A stretch of DNA of 64,000 nucleotides from Microlunatus speluncae (GTDB taxonomy: Bacteria > Actinomycetota > Actinomycetes > Propionibacteriales > Propionibacteriaceae): the NCBI RefSeq assembly GCF_009299835.1, contig NZ_VKCZ01000014.1, positions 830,119 to 894,118 of the forward strand, in the 5' to 3' direction. This document shows positions 28,575 through 36,964 of the stretch, one piece after another. A program made the translations under genes and the position numbers. The notes below the pieces were generated by a model. The model was given only the letters and a program-made list of their open reading frames with translations. It did not search any database and was not told the DNA's origin. Position 1 is the first letter of the stretch. Every line of letters begins with the position of its first letter.

Positions 28575-30565
28575 CAGCGCCGCCGGCGGGCGCCCTGGAG
28601 ATCGGACCGCGCCAGCCGGCGTTCGGCGACGTCCGCCGTGGCCAGCAGATACGGCACCGAGGTCACCATCACGCCCGGGGTGAACAGCAGCCGGCCCTTG
28701 AGCCGCAGCGCGCTCTGGTTGTGCAGGATCTGCTCCCACCAGTGACCGACCACGTACTCGGGGATGTAGACGGTGACCACGTCCCGCGGGCTCTCCGACC
28801 TGATCGTCTTCACATAGTCGAGGATCGGGTTGGTCACCTCGCGGTACGGCGAGGCGACGACCTTCAACGGGATCGGGATCCCCGCCTCGTCCCAGGCCCG
28901 CACCAGGTTGGCCGTCTCCTCGTCGTTGACGTCGACGGTGATCGCCTCCAGCGTGCTGGGCCGGGACGCCTTGGCGAAGGCCAGCGCCCGCGCGGTCGGC
29001 TTGTGCAGCTTGCTGACCAGCACGATCGCGTGCACCCGGCTGGGCAGGGTCTTCGCTTCGCCCGGCACCAGCGCCGTCTCCTCCGCCACCGCGTCGTAGT
29101 GCCGCTTGATCAACTTCATCAACACGAACAGCACGGCCATCGCGATGATCGCGATGTAGGCGCCCTGCAGGAACTTGGACAGCAGGACGATGATCAACAC
29201 CGTCCCGGTCATGGTCAGGCCGATGGCATTGATCACCCGCGATCGCTGCATCCGCCGCCGTTCGCCCGGCCGGGTCTCCGTCTTCAGCGCCCGGGTCCAG
29301 TGCCGCAGCATGCCGGCCTGACTGACCGTGAACGAGACGAACACGCCGACCACGTACAACTGGATCAGGGCCGTCACGTTCGCATCGAAGGCGAGGATCA
29401 GGATGATCGCCAGCGTGGCCAGCACGATGATCCCGTTGCTGTACGCCAGCCGGTCGCCGCGGGTGTGCAGCTGCCGCGGCAGGTAGCCGTCCCGGGCCAG
29501 GATCGAGCCGAGCACGGGGAAGCCGTTGAACGCCGTATTGGCGGCCAGGAACAAAATGATCATGGTCGCCGCGACAACGAAATAGAAGCCGATCGGGAAG
29601 CCGGAGAAGATCGCCCGGGCCAGCTGGCCGATCGCCGTCTCCTCGATGATGTCGACCCGGACCCCGTTCAGCGTGTAGAAGGAGTGAGCGGGATCGATCA
29701 GTCGCAGCCCGGTCAGGTTGGCCAGGGTGATCACCCCGAGCAACATGCTGACCGCGACCACGCCGAGCAGCAGCAGTGTGGTCGCCGCGTTCTTGCTCTT
29801 CGGCTTGCGGAAGGCGGGGACGCCGTTGGAGATCGCCTCCACCCCGGTCAACGCCGCGGAGCCGGACGAGAAGGCCCGGGCCAGCAAGACCACCATCATC
29901 AGGCCGGTGAAGGAGGTGAAGGCGGGATCCCCCACCACCTCGTACTGCGCGCTGTGCACCCGCACCGGATCATTCATGATCAAGATCCGGATCAGGCCGA
30001 CCGCGACCATGCCGATGATCCCGATCATGAAGCAGTAGGTCGGGATCGCGAACAGCGTGCCCGACTCCTTCACCCCGCGCAGATTCAGCGCCATCAGCAG
30101 CGCCACCGCCGCCGCGGCGATCCAGCCCTCGTGGCCCTCGATGAACGGCAGCGCCGACTTCGCGTTCTGCACCCCGGAGCTGACCGACACCGCAACGGTC
30201 AGCACGTAGTCGACCAGCAGCGCGCTGGCCACGGTGGTGCCGGCGTTGCGGCCGAGGTTGACCGTGGCCACCTCGTAGTCGCCGCCGCCGGACGGATAGG
30301 CGTGCACGTTCTGCCGGTACGAGGCGACGACGACCAGCATCACCACGGCGACGGCGATCGCGATCGGCCAGGAGAACGCGAAGCCCGCCATGCCGGCCAA
30401 CGACAACGTCAGCAGGATCTCGTCCGGCGCGTAGGCGACCGAGGACAAGGCGTCCGAGGCGAAGACGGGAAGGGCGATCCGCTTCGGCAGCAACGTCTCG
30501 CCGAGCTGGGTGCTCCGCAGCTTGCGCCCCACCAACAGGCGCTTGCCGAGGTCCGAAAAACTCAC
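28574..30565 (-). CDS. KimA-like APC-superfamily permease, probable K+ importer
   Basis: A 663-residue transporter with about 12 membrane helices and a soluble C-terminal region of about 170 residues. The helix 1-3 region (LPVFASDALSSVAYAPDEILL, SYRQNVHAYPSGGGDYEV, LLVDYVLTVAVSVSSGV) is very close to Bacillus KimA/YdaO and to permeases next to ceoBC in mycobacteria. KimA is a K+ symporter inhibited by c-di-AMP. The GTG at 30565 is chosen because the frame further upstream is the antisense shadow of ceoB. It is divergent from ceoB with about 69 bp between starts, supporting a potassium function by context. Confidence 0.82.
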   Translation of the reverse strand: MSFSDLGKRLLVGRKLRSTQLGETLLPKRIALPVFASDALSSVAYAPDEILLTLSLAGMAGFAFSWPIAIAVAVVMLVVVASYRQNVHAYPSGGGDYEVATVNLGRNAGTTVASALLVDYVLTVAVSVSSGVQNAKSALPFIEGHEGWIAAAAVALLMALNLRGVKESGTLFAIPTYCFMIGIIGMVAVGLIRILIMNDPVRVHSAQYEVVGDPAFTSFTGLMMVVLLARAFSSGSAALTGVEAISNGVPAFRKPKSKNAATTLLLLGVVAVSMLLGVITLANLTGLRLIDPAHSFYTLNGVRVDIIEETAIGQLARAIFSGFPIGFYFVVAATMIILFLAANTAFNGFPVLGSILARDGYLPRQLHTRGDRLAYSNGIIVLATLAIILILAFDANVTALIQLYVVGVFVSFTVSQAGMLRHWTRALKTETRPGERRRMQRSRVINAIGLTMTGTVLIIVLLSKFLQGAYIAIIAMAVLFVLMKLIKRHYDAVAEETALVPGEAKTLPSRVHAIVLVSKLHKPTARALAFAKASRPSTLEAITVDVNDEETANLVRAWDEAGIPIPLKVVASPYREVTNPILDYVKTIRSESPRDVVTVYIPEYVVGHWWEQILHNQSALRLKGRLLFTPGVMVTSVPYLLATADVAERRLARSDLQGARRRR

Positions 30566-30634
30566 GTCCCGACACTCTAGACCTACCACCGCGGGCCAGG
30601 CCGCCCAACCGGCGCGTCGTGTAGCGTCTTCGCT

Positions 30635-31297
30635 GTGCACATCGTGATCATGGGCTGCGGTCGCGTCGGCTCGACGCTCGCTCGGGCGCTGGAGCGACGG
30701 GGTCATTCGGTGGCCGTGATCGACATGCAGCCGGCTGCCTTCCGCCGGCTCGGCCCCGACTTCACCGGCACCACGGTGAAGGGGGTCGGCTTCGATCGCG
30801 AGGTGTTGACGGAGGCCCGGATCGGTGACGCGAGCGCCTTTGCGGCCGTGTCCAGCGGCGACAACTCCAACATCCTGGCCGCCCGGGTGGTCCGCGAAAC
30901 GTTCGGCGTGGAAAACGTCGTCGCGCGGATCTACGATCCCGGCCGGGCCGAGGTCTACGAGCGGCTCGGCATCCCGACGGTCGCCACCGTGCGCTGGACC
31001 GCCGACCAGGTGATCCGCCGGCTGCTGCCGGCCGGCTCCGAACCGCAGTGGCGCGACCCGTCGGGCAGCGTCCGGCTGCTCGAGGTCCACGTCGATCCCG
31101 CCTGGGTCGGCCGCACGATCGGGCAACTGGAGGAGGCCAGCGGCGCCCGGATCCCGTTCCTCGGCCGGCTCGGCACGGGCCACATCCCCAAGATGACCTC
31201 CGTCTTCCAGGACGGTGATCTGCTGTACGCGGCGGTGCAGGACGCCCGGCTGGCCGAGGTGGAGACGATCCTCGGCACTCCCCCGAAGGAAGATTGA
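30635..31297 (+). CDS. ceoB: TrkA-family K+ uptake regulator CeoB
   Basis: A 220-residue RCK protein. The Rossmann RCK_N domain opens MHIVIMGCGRVGSTLARALE with the GxGxxG dinucleotide site, and an RCK_C domain follows (RLLEVHVDPAWVGRTIGQLEE). These cytosolic subunits gate K+ transporters in response to NAD(H), ATP or c-di-AMP. The GTG at 30635 is the only start that gives the complete Rossmann strand. The stop is 2 bp before ceoC. Confidence 0.9.
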   Translation: MHIVIMGCGRVGSTLARALERRGHSVAVIDMQPAAFRRLGPDFTGTTVKGVGFDREVLTEARIGDASAFAAVSSGDNSNILAARVVRETFGVENVVARIYDPGRAEVYERLGIPTVATVRWTADQVIRRLLPAGSEPQWRDPSGSVRLLEVHVDPAWVGRTIGQLEEASGARIPFLGRLGTGHIPKMTSVFQDGDLLYAAVQDARLAEVETILGTPPKED

Positions 31298-31299
31298 TC

Positions 31300-32001
31300 A
31301 TGCGCGTCGCCATTGCCGGAGCCGGGAACGTGGGCCGCTCGATCGCCGGCGAGTTGATCGAGAACGGTCACCAGGTGCTGCTGATCGACCGCGACCCGCA
31401 CGCGATCAAGACCGAGACGGTGCCGGACGCGGAGTGGCTGCTCGCCGATGCCTGCGAGCTGTCCTCGCTGGAGGAGGCGGAGATCGACAGCTGCGACGTC
31501 GCGATCGCCGCCACCGGCGACGACAAGGTCAACCTGGTCGTCTCGCTGCTGGCCAAGACCGAGTTCGGGGTGCCGCGGACGGTGGCCCGGGTCAACCACC
31601 CGAAGAACGAGTGGCTGTTCAACGAGGTCTGGGGCGTCGACGTCGCGGTGTCCACGCCGCGGCTGATGTGCGCCCTGGTCGAGGAGGCGGTCAGCGTCGG
31701 CGACCTGGTCCGGCTGCTCACGTTCCACGAGGGCGAAGCCAACCTGGTCGAGATGACCCTGCCGGAGAGCAGCCCCCAGATCGGCGTCCGGGTCGGCGAC
31801 ATCGGCTGGCCCGGCGACGTCGTCCTGGTCGCGGTGATCCGGGACGGCCATGCCCGGCCGCCGGACCCGGACGGCACCCTGGAGTCGGGCGACGAACTGC
31901 TTTTCGTCACCGCCCAGGACTACGAGCAGGAGCTGGCCGAGATGCTGTCGCCGCGCGGCGAGGTCCGCAGCGCGCAGCAGGTCGGCCTGCCCAATCCCTG
32001 A
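31300..32001 (+). CDS. ceoC: TrkA-family K+ uptake regulator CeoC
   Basis: A 233-residue RCK protein paralogous to CeoB: MRVAIAGAGNVGRSIAGELIENGHQVLLIDRD (GxGxxG plus acidic residue for NAD), then an RCK_C domain (VEMTLPESSPQIGVRVGDIGWPGDVVLVAVIRDG). The ATG at 31300 is preferred over the in-frame TTG at 31294 because GAAGGAAGA lies at a good distance. The tandem ceoB-ceoC arrangement is characteristic of Actinobacteria and may control the adjacent KimA-like permease. Confidence 0.9.
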   Translation: MRVAIAGAGNVGRSIAGELIENGHQVLLIDRDPHAIKTETVPDAEWLLADACELSSLEEAEIDSCDVAIAATGDDKVNLVVSLLAKTEFGVPRTVARVNHPKNEWLFNEVWGVDVAVSTPRLMCALVEEAVSVGDLVRLLTFHEGEANLVEMTLPESSPQIGVRVGDIGWPGDVVLVAVIRDGHARPPDPDGTLESGDELLFVTAQDYEQELAEMLSPRGEVRSAQQVGLPNP

Positions 32002-32010
32002 GGGGGACCC

Positions 32011-32907
32011 ATGAAGGTCGGCGTGATGCTCCCGGTCGGTGACTCCGACGGACCGGACGGCGGCGTCCCCAGCTGGACGGACGTCCGCGACATCGCGATC
32101 GCGTCGGAGCGGTCGGGGCTGGATTCCGTCTGGCTCGCCGACCACCTGCTGCACCGTGGCCCGGACGGCGCGACCCACGGGCTGCACGAGGCCTGGACGC
32201 TGCTCAGCGCGGTCGCCGCGGTGACCGAACGGGTCGACCTCGGCACGATGGTGCTCTGCGCCTCGTTCCGCGACCCCGGGCTGACCGCGAAGATGGCGGC
32301 GACGCTCGACCTGGTGTCGGACGGACGGGTGATCCTGGGGGTCGGCGCCGGCTGGCACGATCCGGAGTACGAGGCGTTCGGGCTGCCCACCGACCACAAG
32401 GCCGGGCGGTTCGCGGAGTGGCTGGAGATCGTCGCCCGGCTGCTGCGCTCGGAGACCGTGACCTTCGACGGCACGTACCACCGGGTCGCCGACGCCGTCC
32501 TCGCCCCGCCGCCGGCGCGGCAGATCCCGATCCTGGTCGCCGCGCGGCGACCGCGGATGCTGGAACTGACGGCGCGCTGGGCCGACCAGTGGAACACCGC
32601 CTGGTTCGGCACCGTCAACGAGACGGTCGAGGAACGGCTCCGGGAGTTGCGGGACGCGGTCACCACGGCCGGCCGGCCGCTGGACGAGGTCGCGCCGACG
32701 GTCGGCCTCACGGTGATCGATCCGGACCAGGCGGCCGACGCCGAGGCCGGTCCGAATGCGATCTCGGGCTCCGTCGATGAGCTGGCCGAGGCGATCCGGG
32801 GTTATCAGGACCTGGCGGTGGACCAACTGATCGTCGGGCTCAGGCCGACGACCGTACGTTCGGTGGAACGGTTGGCCGAGGCCAAGCGGCTCAGCGCGGC
32901 TCGGTAG
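32011..32907 (+). CDS. LLM-class flavin/F420-dependent oxidoreductase
   Basis: A 298-residue luciferase-like TIM-barrel oxidoreductase. Signatures are MKVGVMLPVGDS, GLDSVWLADHLLHR, DLVSDGRVILGVGAGWHDPEYEAFG and PILVAARRPRMLELTARWAD. Many actinobacterial members use F420. It follows ceoC by 9 bp with GAGGGGG just before the ATG, so it may be co-transcribed. Its 3' end overlaps the convergent DUF3159 gene by 17 bp. Substrate unknown. Confidence 0.88.
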   Translation: MKVGVMLPVGDSDGPDGGVPSWTDVRDIAIASERSGLDSVWLADHLLHRGPDGATHGLHEAWTLLSAVAAVTERVDLGTMVLCASFRDPGLTAKMAATLDLVSDGRVILGVGAGWHDPEYEAFGLPTDHKAGRFAEWLEIVARLLRSETVTFDGTYHRVADAVLAPPPARQIPILVAARRPRMLELTARWADQWNTAWFGTVNETVEERLRELRDAVTTAGRPLDEVAPTVGLTVIDPDQAADAEAGPNAISGSVDELAEAIRGYQDLAVDQLIVGLRPTTVRSVERLAEAKRLSAAR

Positions 32908-33604
32908 CGGTCGGTTCGTCCGCCGCCGGCTCGTCGGTCGGGCGGGCCCGGGCCAGCGACGATTCCTCGATCGGGGTCCGGCCGCGGGACAGCATCACGC
33001 CGATCACCGCCAGCGCCGCGATCAGCAGCGGCCAGCCCAACACCACCTTGGCGATGCCCAGCAGCAGCACCTGATGGGTCAGGAACAGCGGCAGCTGAAC
33101 GACCACCCGGATCGTGTACGAGATCGCCATCACCGCGGTCAGCTTGCTCATCATCTTGACCAGGCCACGGTCCGCCGCCCAGCCGGTCGGATCGCCGAGC
33201 GCGGCGCCGATGACGAAGCCGAACAGGGGCCGACCAACAGCAATGGTGATGATCGCCACCGCGGCCAGGGCCCCGTTGTAGAGGATCCCGGGGACGAAGG
33301 CGTCCTCGGCCCGGCCGGTGCGGGCCGCGACGACGACGGCGACCACGGTCGGCACCACGGCCTGCAGCACGTAGCGGATCGGCTGCCGCTGGACCAGCCG
33401 GATCACGGCCAGCACGCCGGCGATCGCGACCGCGGCGATGATCGCCGGGATCAGCTGCTGGCCGATCACCCAGGCGACGGTGAAACCGACGAACGGCAGG
33501 GCGCCCTCGAGCATGCCGCGCGGGCCGCCGAGGGCCTTCGACATCTCGTGCCGGACCCACTCCTCGACGTAACGGAATTTGGGTTGCTCGGAGGCCTCCG
33601 TCAT
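32891..33604 (-). CDS. DUF3159 membrane protein
   Basis: A 237-residue integral membrane protein with about six hydrophobic helices. Family signatures are GGPRGMLEGALPFVGFTVAW, GILYNGALAAVAIITIAVGRPLFGFVIGAALGDPTGW and LPLFLTHQVLLLGIAKVVLGWPL. It is a conserved actinobacterial family of unknown function that sits next to ceoBC and dut in many genomes. Its ATG overlaps the stop of the OB-fold gene (ATGA). The C-terminus is a soluble Glu/Pro/Ala-rich tail. Confidence 0.9.
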   Translation of the reverse strand: MTEASEQPKFRYVEEWVRHEMSKALGGPRGMLEGALPFVGFTVAWVIGQQLIPAIIAAVAIAGVLAVIRLVQRQPIRYVLQAVVPTVVAVVVAARTGRAEDAFVPGILYNGALAAVAIITIAVGRPLFGFVIGAALGDPTGWAADRGLVKMMSKLTAVMAISYTIRVVVQLPLFLTHQVLLLGIAKVVLGWPLLIAALAVIGVMLSRGRTPIEESSLARARPTDEPAADEPTATEPR

Positions 33605-33984
33605 GAGGGGGACGGGCTCGAGATCAGCTCATACCGCGGGTTGTACATGATCCGGCCCTCCTCACCACAGCTGATCCGGCCGCTGACCAGGACGGACCGG
33701 CCGGCGTGGATGCCGGGGATCTGCCGTCGGCCGAGCCAGACCAGGGTGACCGCCCCGGAGCCGTCACGCAGCTCCGCCTCGAGGGCCGGATGGCCGCCGC
33801 GCGGGTTGATCGTCACCGCGGCGATGGTGCCCGCCAGGTCGACCACCTCGCGGTCCTTGCACTGCTTGATCGGCACGGCGCCGGAGTCGCGGACGGTCTT
33901 CTGCAACTCCGCGGAGTCGAGCTCGTCGTTCGACGATGCCATCCGCTTCAGCACCCGGGAGAAGAACTCGCCGGCCTTGCCCAT
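33601..33984 (-). CDS. OB-fold nucleic-acid-binding protein
   Basis: A 127-residue protein if started at the ATG at 33984 (MGKAGEFFSRVLKRM), which has GGAAG at good spacing; an ATG at 33990 and an open frame to 34041 are alternatives. The OB-fold appears as VDLAGTIAAVTINP, ALEAELRDGSGAVTLVWLGRRQIPGI and GRSVLVSGRISCGEEGRIMYNPRYELI. It may bind nucleic acid but has no enzyme motif. It is part of the conserved DUF3159-OB-DUF3710-dut block. Confidence 0.85.
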   Translation of the reverse strand: MGKAGEFFSRVLKRMASSNDELDSAELQKTVRDSGAVPIKQCKDREVVDLAGTIAAVTINPRGGHPALEAELRDGSGAVTLVWLGRRQIPGIHAGRSVLVSGRISCGEEGRIMYNPRYELISSPSPS

Positions 33985-34077
33985 GATCATCACTTCCGAT
34001 GTCGCGGTTGCGTGCTCAGCCTGTCTTGGTGACCGAGTCATTCGAATGGAAACCCGATCCGGGCATCCACACCACCA

Positions 34078-34998
34078 TTATCCCGCTCCTTCAAGGCCCT
34101 CCGAATCCTCGGCGGCGGACTCTTCCGTCCGCGGCAGGGAGAGCGGCAACAGGTCGCCCGGCGCCCGCGCCTCGTCGCCGCGGCGCACCACCGTCGCCCG
34201 GAAACAGGCGAGCAGTTCGGCCACCGGCGACTCGAGGCCGTCGACCAGCGCGGCCTGACCGTAGACGATCCCGCGGAGCAGCCAGCGCGGCCCCTCGGCC
34301 ACCCACATCCGGGACGGCTGGTAGCCCTGCTCGCCGTCCGGCGTCTGCACCGGCAGCAACCGGCGCAGCTCAACCCCGAACGGACCCTCGACCACGGCGG
34401 CCGAACCGCCGGCGCCGGTGGCGGCTTCGGTCAGCTCCTCCCGCAACTCGGGCCACAGCCCGCCGCTGCGGGGCGCCGCGAACGCACCCAGCTCGAGCGC
34501 GGAATCCTTGCTGATCAGCATCGCCGAGACGATCTGCTGGTTCTCGTCGGCGACCTGCAGCCGCAGCTCGGCCCCCTCGAACCCGGTGATGATCATGCTG
34601 CCGAGATCGATCCGCGGCACCGATTCGCCGGACTCGAGATCGAACTCGGCGATGTCGTACGGACCCTCGGCGCGCCAGTCCTGCTGATCGAGTTCGTCCA
34701 CGTCAAGATCGGCCGCACCGGTCGCGTCCGCCGCACCCGTGGGTTCCGTCTCGTCGGACTCAGCCGACTCAGCCGTCTCGTCGGACTCAGCCGTCTCGTC
34801 GGACTCAGCCGTCTCGTCGGAATCGGCGGGCGCAGCGGACTCGTCGGTCACGGAGTCGTCGGATTCGGCGGGTCCGGAGTCCGTCGCGTCGTCGTCGGCC
34901 AGGTCATCCGTCGGGGTTTCGGTGGCGACCTCTTCAGCCACCGTTTCCCCCTGGCCGTCATCGCGGCGCTTCCTCCGTCGAAAGATCACCTGCCGCAC
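34078..34998 (-). CDS. DUF3710 protein with acidic repeat-rich N-terminus
   Basis: A 306-residue protein. Residues 1-12 are basic, about 20-105 are strongly acidic and low-complexity with tandem SDETAE repeats, and the rest is the folded DUF3710 domain (DIAEFDLESGESVPRIDLGSMII, SRMWVAEGPRWLLRGIVYGQAAL, LLACFRATVVRRG). Function unknown; conserved in Actinobacteria beside dut. The acidic segment is encoded by perfect 18-bp repeats, so its length probably varies among strains. Confidence 0.9.
   Translation of the reverse strand: MRQVIFRRRKRRDDGQGETVAEEVATETPTDDLADDDATDSGPAESDDSVTDESAAPADSDETAESDETAESDETAESAESDETEPTGAADATGAADLDVDELDQQDWRAEGPYDIAEFDLESGESVPRIDLGSMIITGFEGAELRLQVADENQQIVSAMLISKDSALELGAFAAPRSGGLWPELREELTEAATGAGGSAAVVEGPFGVELRRLLPVQTPDGEQGYQPSRMWVAEGPRWLLRGIVYGQAALVDGLESPVAELLACFRATVVRRGDEARAPGDLLPLSLPRTEESAAEDSEGLEGAG
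34748..34819. repeat. Tandem 18-bp coding repeat in the DUF3710 gene
   Basis: Three identical copies of gactcagccgtctcgtcg occupy 34766-34783, 34784-34801 and 34802-34819. A permuted partial copy (34748-34765) precedes them. On the minus strand they encode repeated Asp-Glu-Thr-Ala-Glu-Ser. The period keeps the frame, so copy-number slippage would lengthen or shorten an acidic linker without breaking the gene. Confidence 0.9.
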
Positions 34999-35005
34999 CT
35001 TAGCG

Positions 35006-35503
35006 TCATGCGGGAGGCTCGGTTGCGGCGTGCCCGCCGGTCGAGCCGTAACCGCCGCTGCCGCGGACCGATTCCGGCAGCGAGTCCACCGTCACGAAGT
35101 CGGCCCGGCTGACCCGCTGCACCACCAACTGGGCGATCCGATCACCGCGGCTGATCGTCACCGATTCCCGCGGGTCGGTGTTGATCAAGCACACCTTGAT
35201 CTCGCCGCGATAGCCCGCATCGACCGTGCCCGGCGCGTTGACGACGGTGACGCCGTGCCGGGCGGCCAGCCCGGATCGCGGATGCACGAACGCGGCAAAG
35301 CCCTCGGGCAGCGCGATCGCGATCCCGGTGCCGACCAGTCGCCGCTCCCCCGGCGCGAGCTCGACGGTCTCGGTCGATCGGAGGTCGGCCCCGGCGTCAC
35401 CGGGATGGGCGTAGCTCGGCGGTTCGAGTCCGGGATCGAGCCGTTTCAGCTCCACCCGTATCGCCTCGGCGGTCGACGTCAGCACGTCGGCACTCACAGT
35501 CAC
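35006..35503 (-). CDS. dut: dUTP diphosphatase
   Basis: A 165-residue trimeric dUTPase that converts dUTP to dUMP and pyrophosphate. All five motifs are visible: GDAGADLRS (1), VHPRSGLAARHGVTVVNAPGTVDAGYRGE (2 and 3), RGDRIAQLVVQ (4) and the Gly-rich C-terminal arm RGSGGYGSTG (5). The length is typical. It belongs to the conserved block with DUF3710 and DUF3093 genes and lies 10 bp downstream of the latter. Confidence 0.97.
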   Translation of the reverse strand: MTVSADVLTSTAEAIRVELKRLDPGLEPPSYAHPGDAGADLRSTETVELAPGERRLVGTGIAIALPEGFAAFVHPRSGLAARHGVTVVNAPGTVDAGYRGEIKVCLINTDPRESVTISRGDRIAQLVVQRVSRADFVTVDSLPESVRGSGGYGSTGGHAATEPPA

Positions 35504-35513
35504 CGGCAGGACA

Positions 35514-35981
35514 CTACCCGCGCGAGCCCGGCTCGGCCGCGGCCTTGATCAGCGCGTCGGCCAAACGTTCCGGATGCCGGGAAGAGATCAACCAGTACGG
35601 CACCGGGTCGGCCGGGTCGGCCAGCTCGACCTCGACCGCGTCCCGCAGGTACGGCCGGAGCACCAGGTAGGCCCGGGCGTCCGCACCCCGGCCCCGCCGC
35701 TCCCGGGTCTGCTCGGCGTCCAACGGCCGGCAGCTCGCGACGAACCGGTGCTCGATGAACGCCCGGCCCACCTTCAGCCCGGACCCGTCGACGATGATCA
35801 TGGTCGATCCGGACAGCAACACCGCGCCGATCACCGCGAACACGGCGCCCGCGACCGCCAGGCCCCACCACCAGCCGATCGCCACCCCGAGCACCGGCCA
35901 CAGTGCCAGGGCGCCGAGCAACGCCACCAGCCACCAGGACAGCGGGGACCTCAGCCGCTCCGAATACAGCACGCCGATCAC
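35514..35981 (-). CDS. DUF3093 membrane protein
   Basis: A 155-residue protein with two N-terminal membrane helices (WWLVALLGALALWPVLGVAIGWWWGLAVAGAVFAVIGAVLL) and a soluble C-terminal domain with the DUF3093 pattern (IIVDGSGLKVGRAFIEHRFV, ARAYLVLRPYLRDAVEVELADPADPVPYWLISSRHPERL). The family is actinobacterial and of unknown function. In mycobacteria the homologue is, from memory, divergent from dut, whereas here it shares its strand. Confidence 0.85.
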   Translation of the reverse strand: MIGVLYSERLRSPLSWWLVALLGALALWPVLGVAIGWWWGLAVAGAVFAVIGAVLLSGSTMIIVDGSGLKVGRAFIEHRFVASCRPLDAEQTRERRGRGADARAYLVLRPYLRDAVEVELADPADPVPYWLISSRHPERLADALIKAAAEPGSRG

Positions 35982-36016
35982 CCTAACCGCAGGGCACTTC
36001 GGCTAGCCTGGCGCGT

Positions 36017-36304
36017 GTGGAGCAGAAACTGCTGTGGAAGGTCTACATCGGCGTGCTCGGCGCAGTCTCGACGATCGCCGCGCAGAAGATCATCACGACC
36101 GCCTGGAAGGCGGCGACGGGTGACACGCCACCCAGTCCGACCGACCCGGAGACTCCGGTCAAGGTCGCGGTGAGCTGGGCCATCGCCAGCGGCGTCGGCG
36201 TCGGGGTGACCCAACTGCTGGTCACCCGGCTCGCCGCCAAGCGGTGGTCGAAGCAGACCGGGTCCGCGCCGTCGGCCATCCCCGGCATCAAGTTCAAGAT
36301 CTGA
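36017..36304 (+). CDS. DUF4235 membrane protein
   Basis: A 95-residue protein with two hydrophobic segments (LLWKVYIGVLGAVSTIAAQKI and VAVSWAIASGVGVGVTQLLVTRLAAKRW), matching the actinobacterial DUF4235 family. It starts at GTG 36017, divergent from the DUF3093 gene. The C-terminus is a short soluble tail. Function unknown. A strong hairpin terminator follows 18 bp after its stop. Confidence 0.85.
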   Translation: MEQKLLWKVYIGVLGAVSTIAAQKIITTAWKAATGDTPPSPTDPETPVKVAVSWAIASGVGVGVTQLLVTRLAAKRWSKQTGSAPSAIPGIKFKI

Positions 36305-36322
36305 ATCCGAGCCAGACACGCC

Positions 36323-36355
36323 GAGGCGTCACCTCCGAATCGGAGGTGACGCCTC
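36323..36355. terminator. Bidirectional hairpin terminator
   Basis: A 15-bp perfect stem (36323-36337 pairing with 36341-36355) with a 3-nt loop lies between the convergent DUF4235 and DUF4193 genes. No U-tract follows on either side, as is common in high-GC actinobacteria. It would terminate both transcripts. Confidence 0.85.
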
Positions 36356-36407
36356 GATCTCGTTGTGAGGTCGCCCGGAGAGGGGGCGTTCGGGATGCTG
36401 CCCGGGT

Positions 36408-36710
36408 TCAGCCCGCGCAGTCGAAGCAGTAGGCGTCCCCGTTCGCCTTCTGTTCCGCGATCTGGCTTCGGTGCCGTACCAGGAAACATCCCGCACAGGT
36501 GAACTCGTCGGACTGCCGTGGCAGCACCCGAACCGTGAGTTCCTCGTGCGACAGGTCGGCCCCCGGGAGCTCGAAGCTCTCGGCGGCTTCGGCCTCGTCC
36601 TCGTCCACCGTCCCCGAGTTCTTGTCGTTGCGGCGGGTCTTGAGCTCCTCGATGCTGTCTTCGCTCAGTTCCTCTTCGGTCTTACGTGGGGCGTCGTAAT
36701 CGGTCGCCAT
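36408..36710 (-). CDS. DUF4193 zinc-ribbon-like protein
   Basis: A 100-residue acidic protein of the actinobacterial DUF4193 family: MATDYDAPRKTEEELSEDSI at the start, and C-terminal Cys pairs CAGC and CFDC, which probably bind zinc. GGAAGGGA precedes the ATG at 36710. Function unknown; relatives are small, highly conserved proteins encoded near dut. The 254 bp between this gene and the next contains two divergent promoter regions but no other feature I can support. Confidence 0.9.
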   Translation of the reverse strand: MATDYDAPRKTEEELSEDSIEELKTRRNDKNSGTVDEDEAEAAESFELPGADLSHEELTVRVLPRQSDEFTCAGCFLVRHRSQIAEQKANGDAYCFDCAG

Positions 36711-36964
36711 CGTTCCCTTCCTGGGGTTGATCGCCCAGCCTGACTGCTGAAGTCGTGCGCATACTTATCACATCGTTCAAGTCGGCGTTCCCTCCCAACC
36801 CTCGTGTCGGGACCTTCAACGCATCTAGAGTCAGAAAATTCCGGCTTCGGCGACCGGGTTTCCTGAGCCTGTGACATCGCTTTCCCGATCCAGTTTCGGA
36901 CTCGCTCCGACTGGTCATGAATTGGTGTAATCTCCCTGCTCGTTCAGAGGAGGATGCGTAGCCG

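Noticed and set aside
30566..30634. Possible c-di-AMP riboswitch or KdpE site between the KimA-like permease and ceoB
   Set aside because: The divergent gap is only 69 bp and contains neither TTGAC repeats nor a recognisable riboswitch core.
34748..34819. Possible CRISPR-like repeats
   Set aside because: The 18-bp copies are contiguous without spacers and lie in a coding frame, so they are a tandem coding repeat.
36711..36964. Small RNA or extra gene in the 254-bp gap between DUF4193 and GT2-TagF genes
   Set aside because: No hairpin-rich or coding signal is evident. A TAATCT -10-like box near 36928 has only a weak -35 partner.
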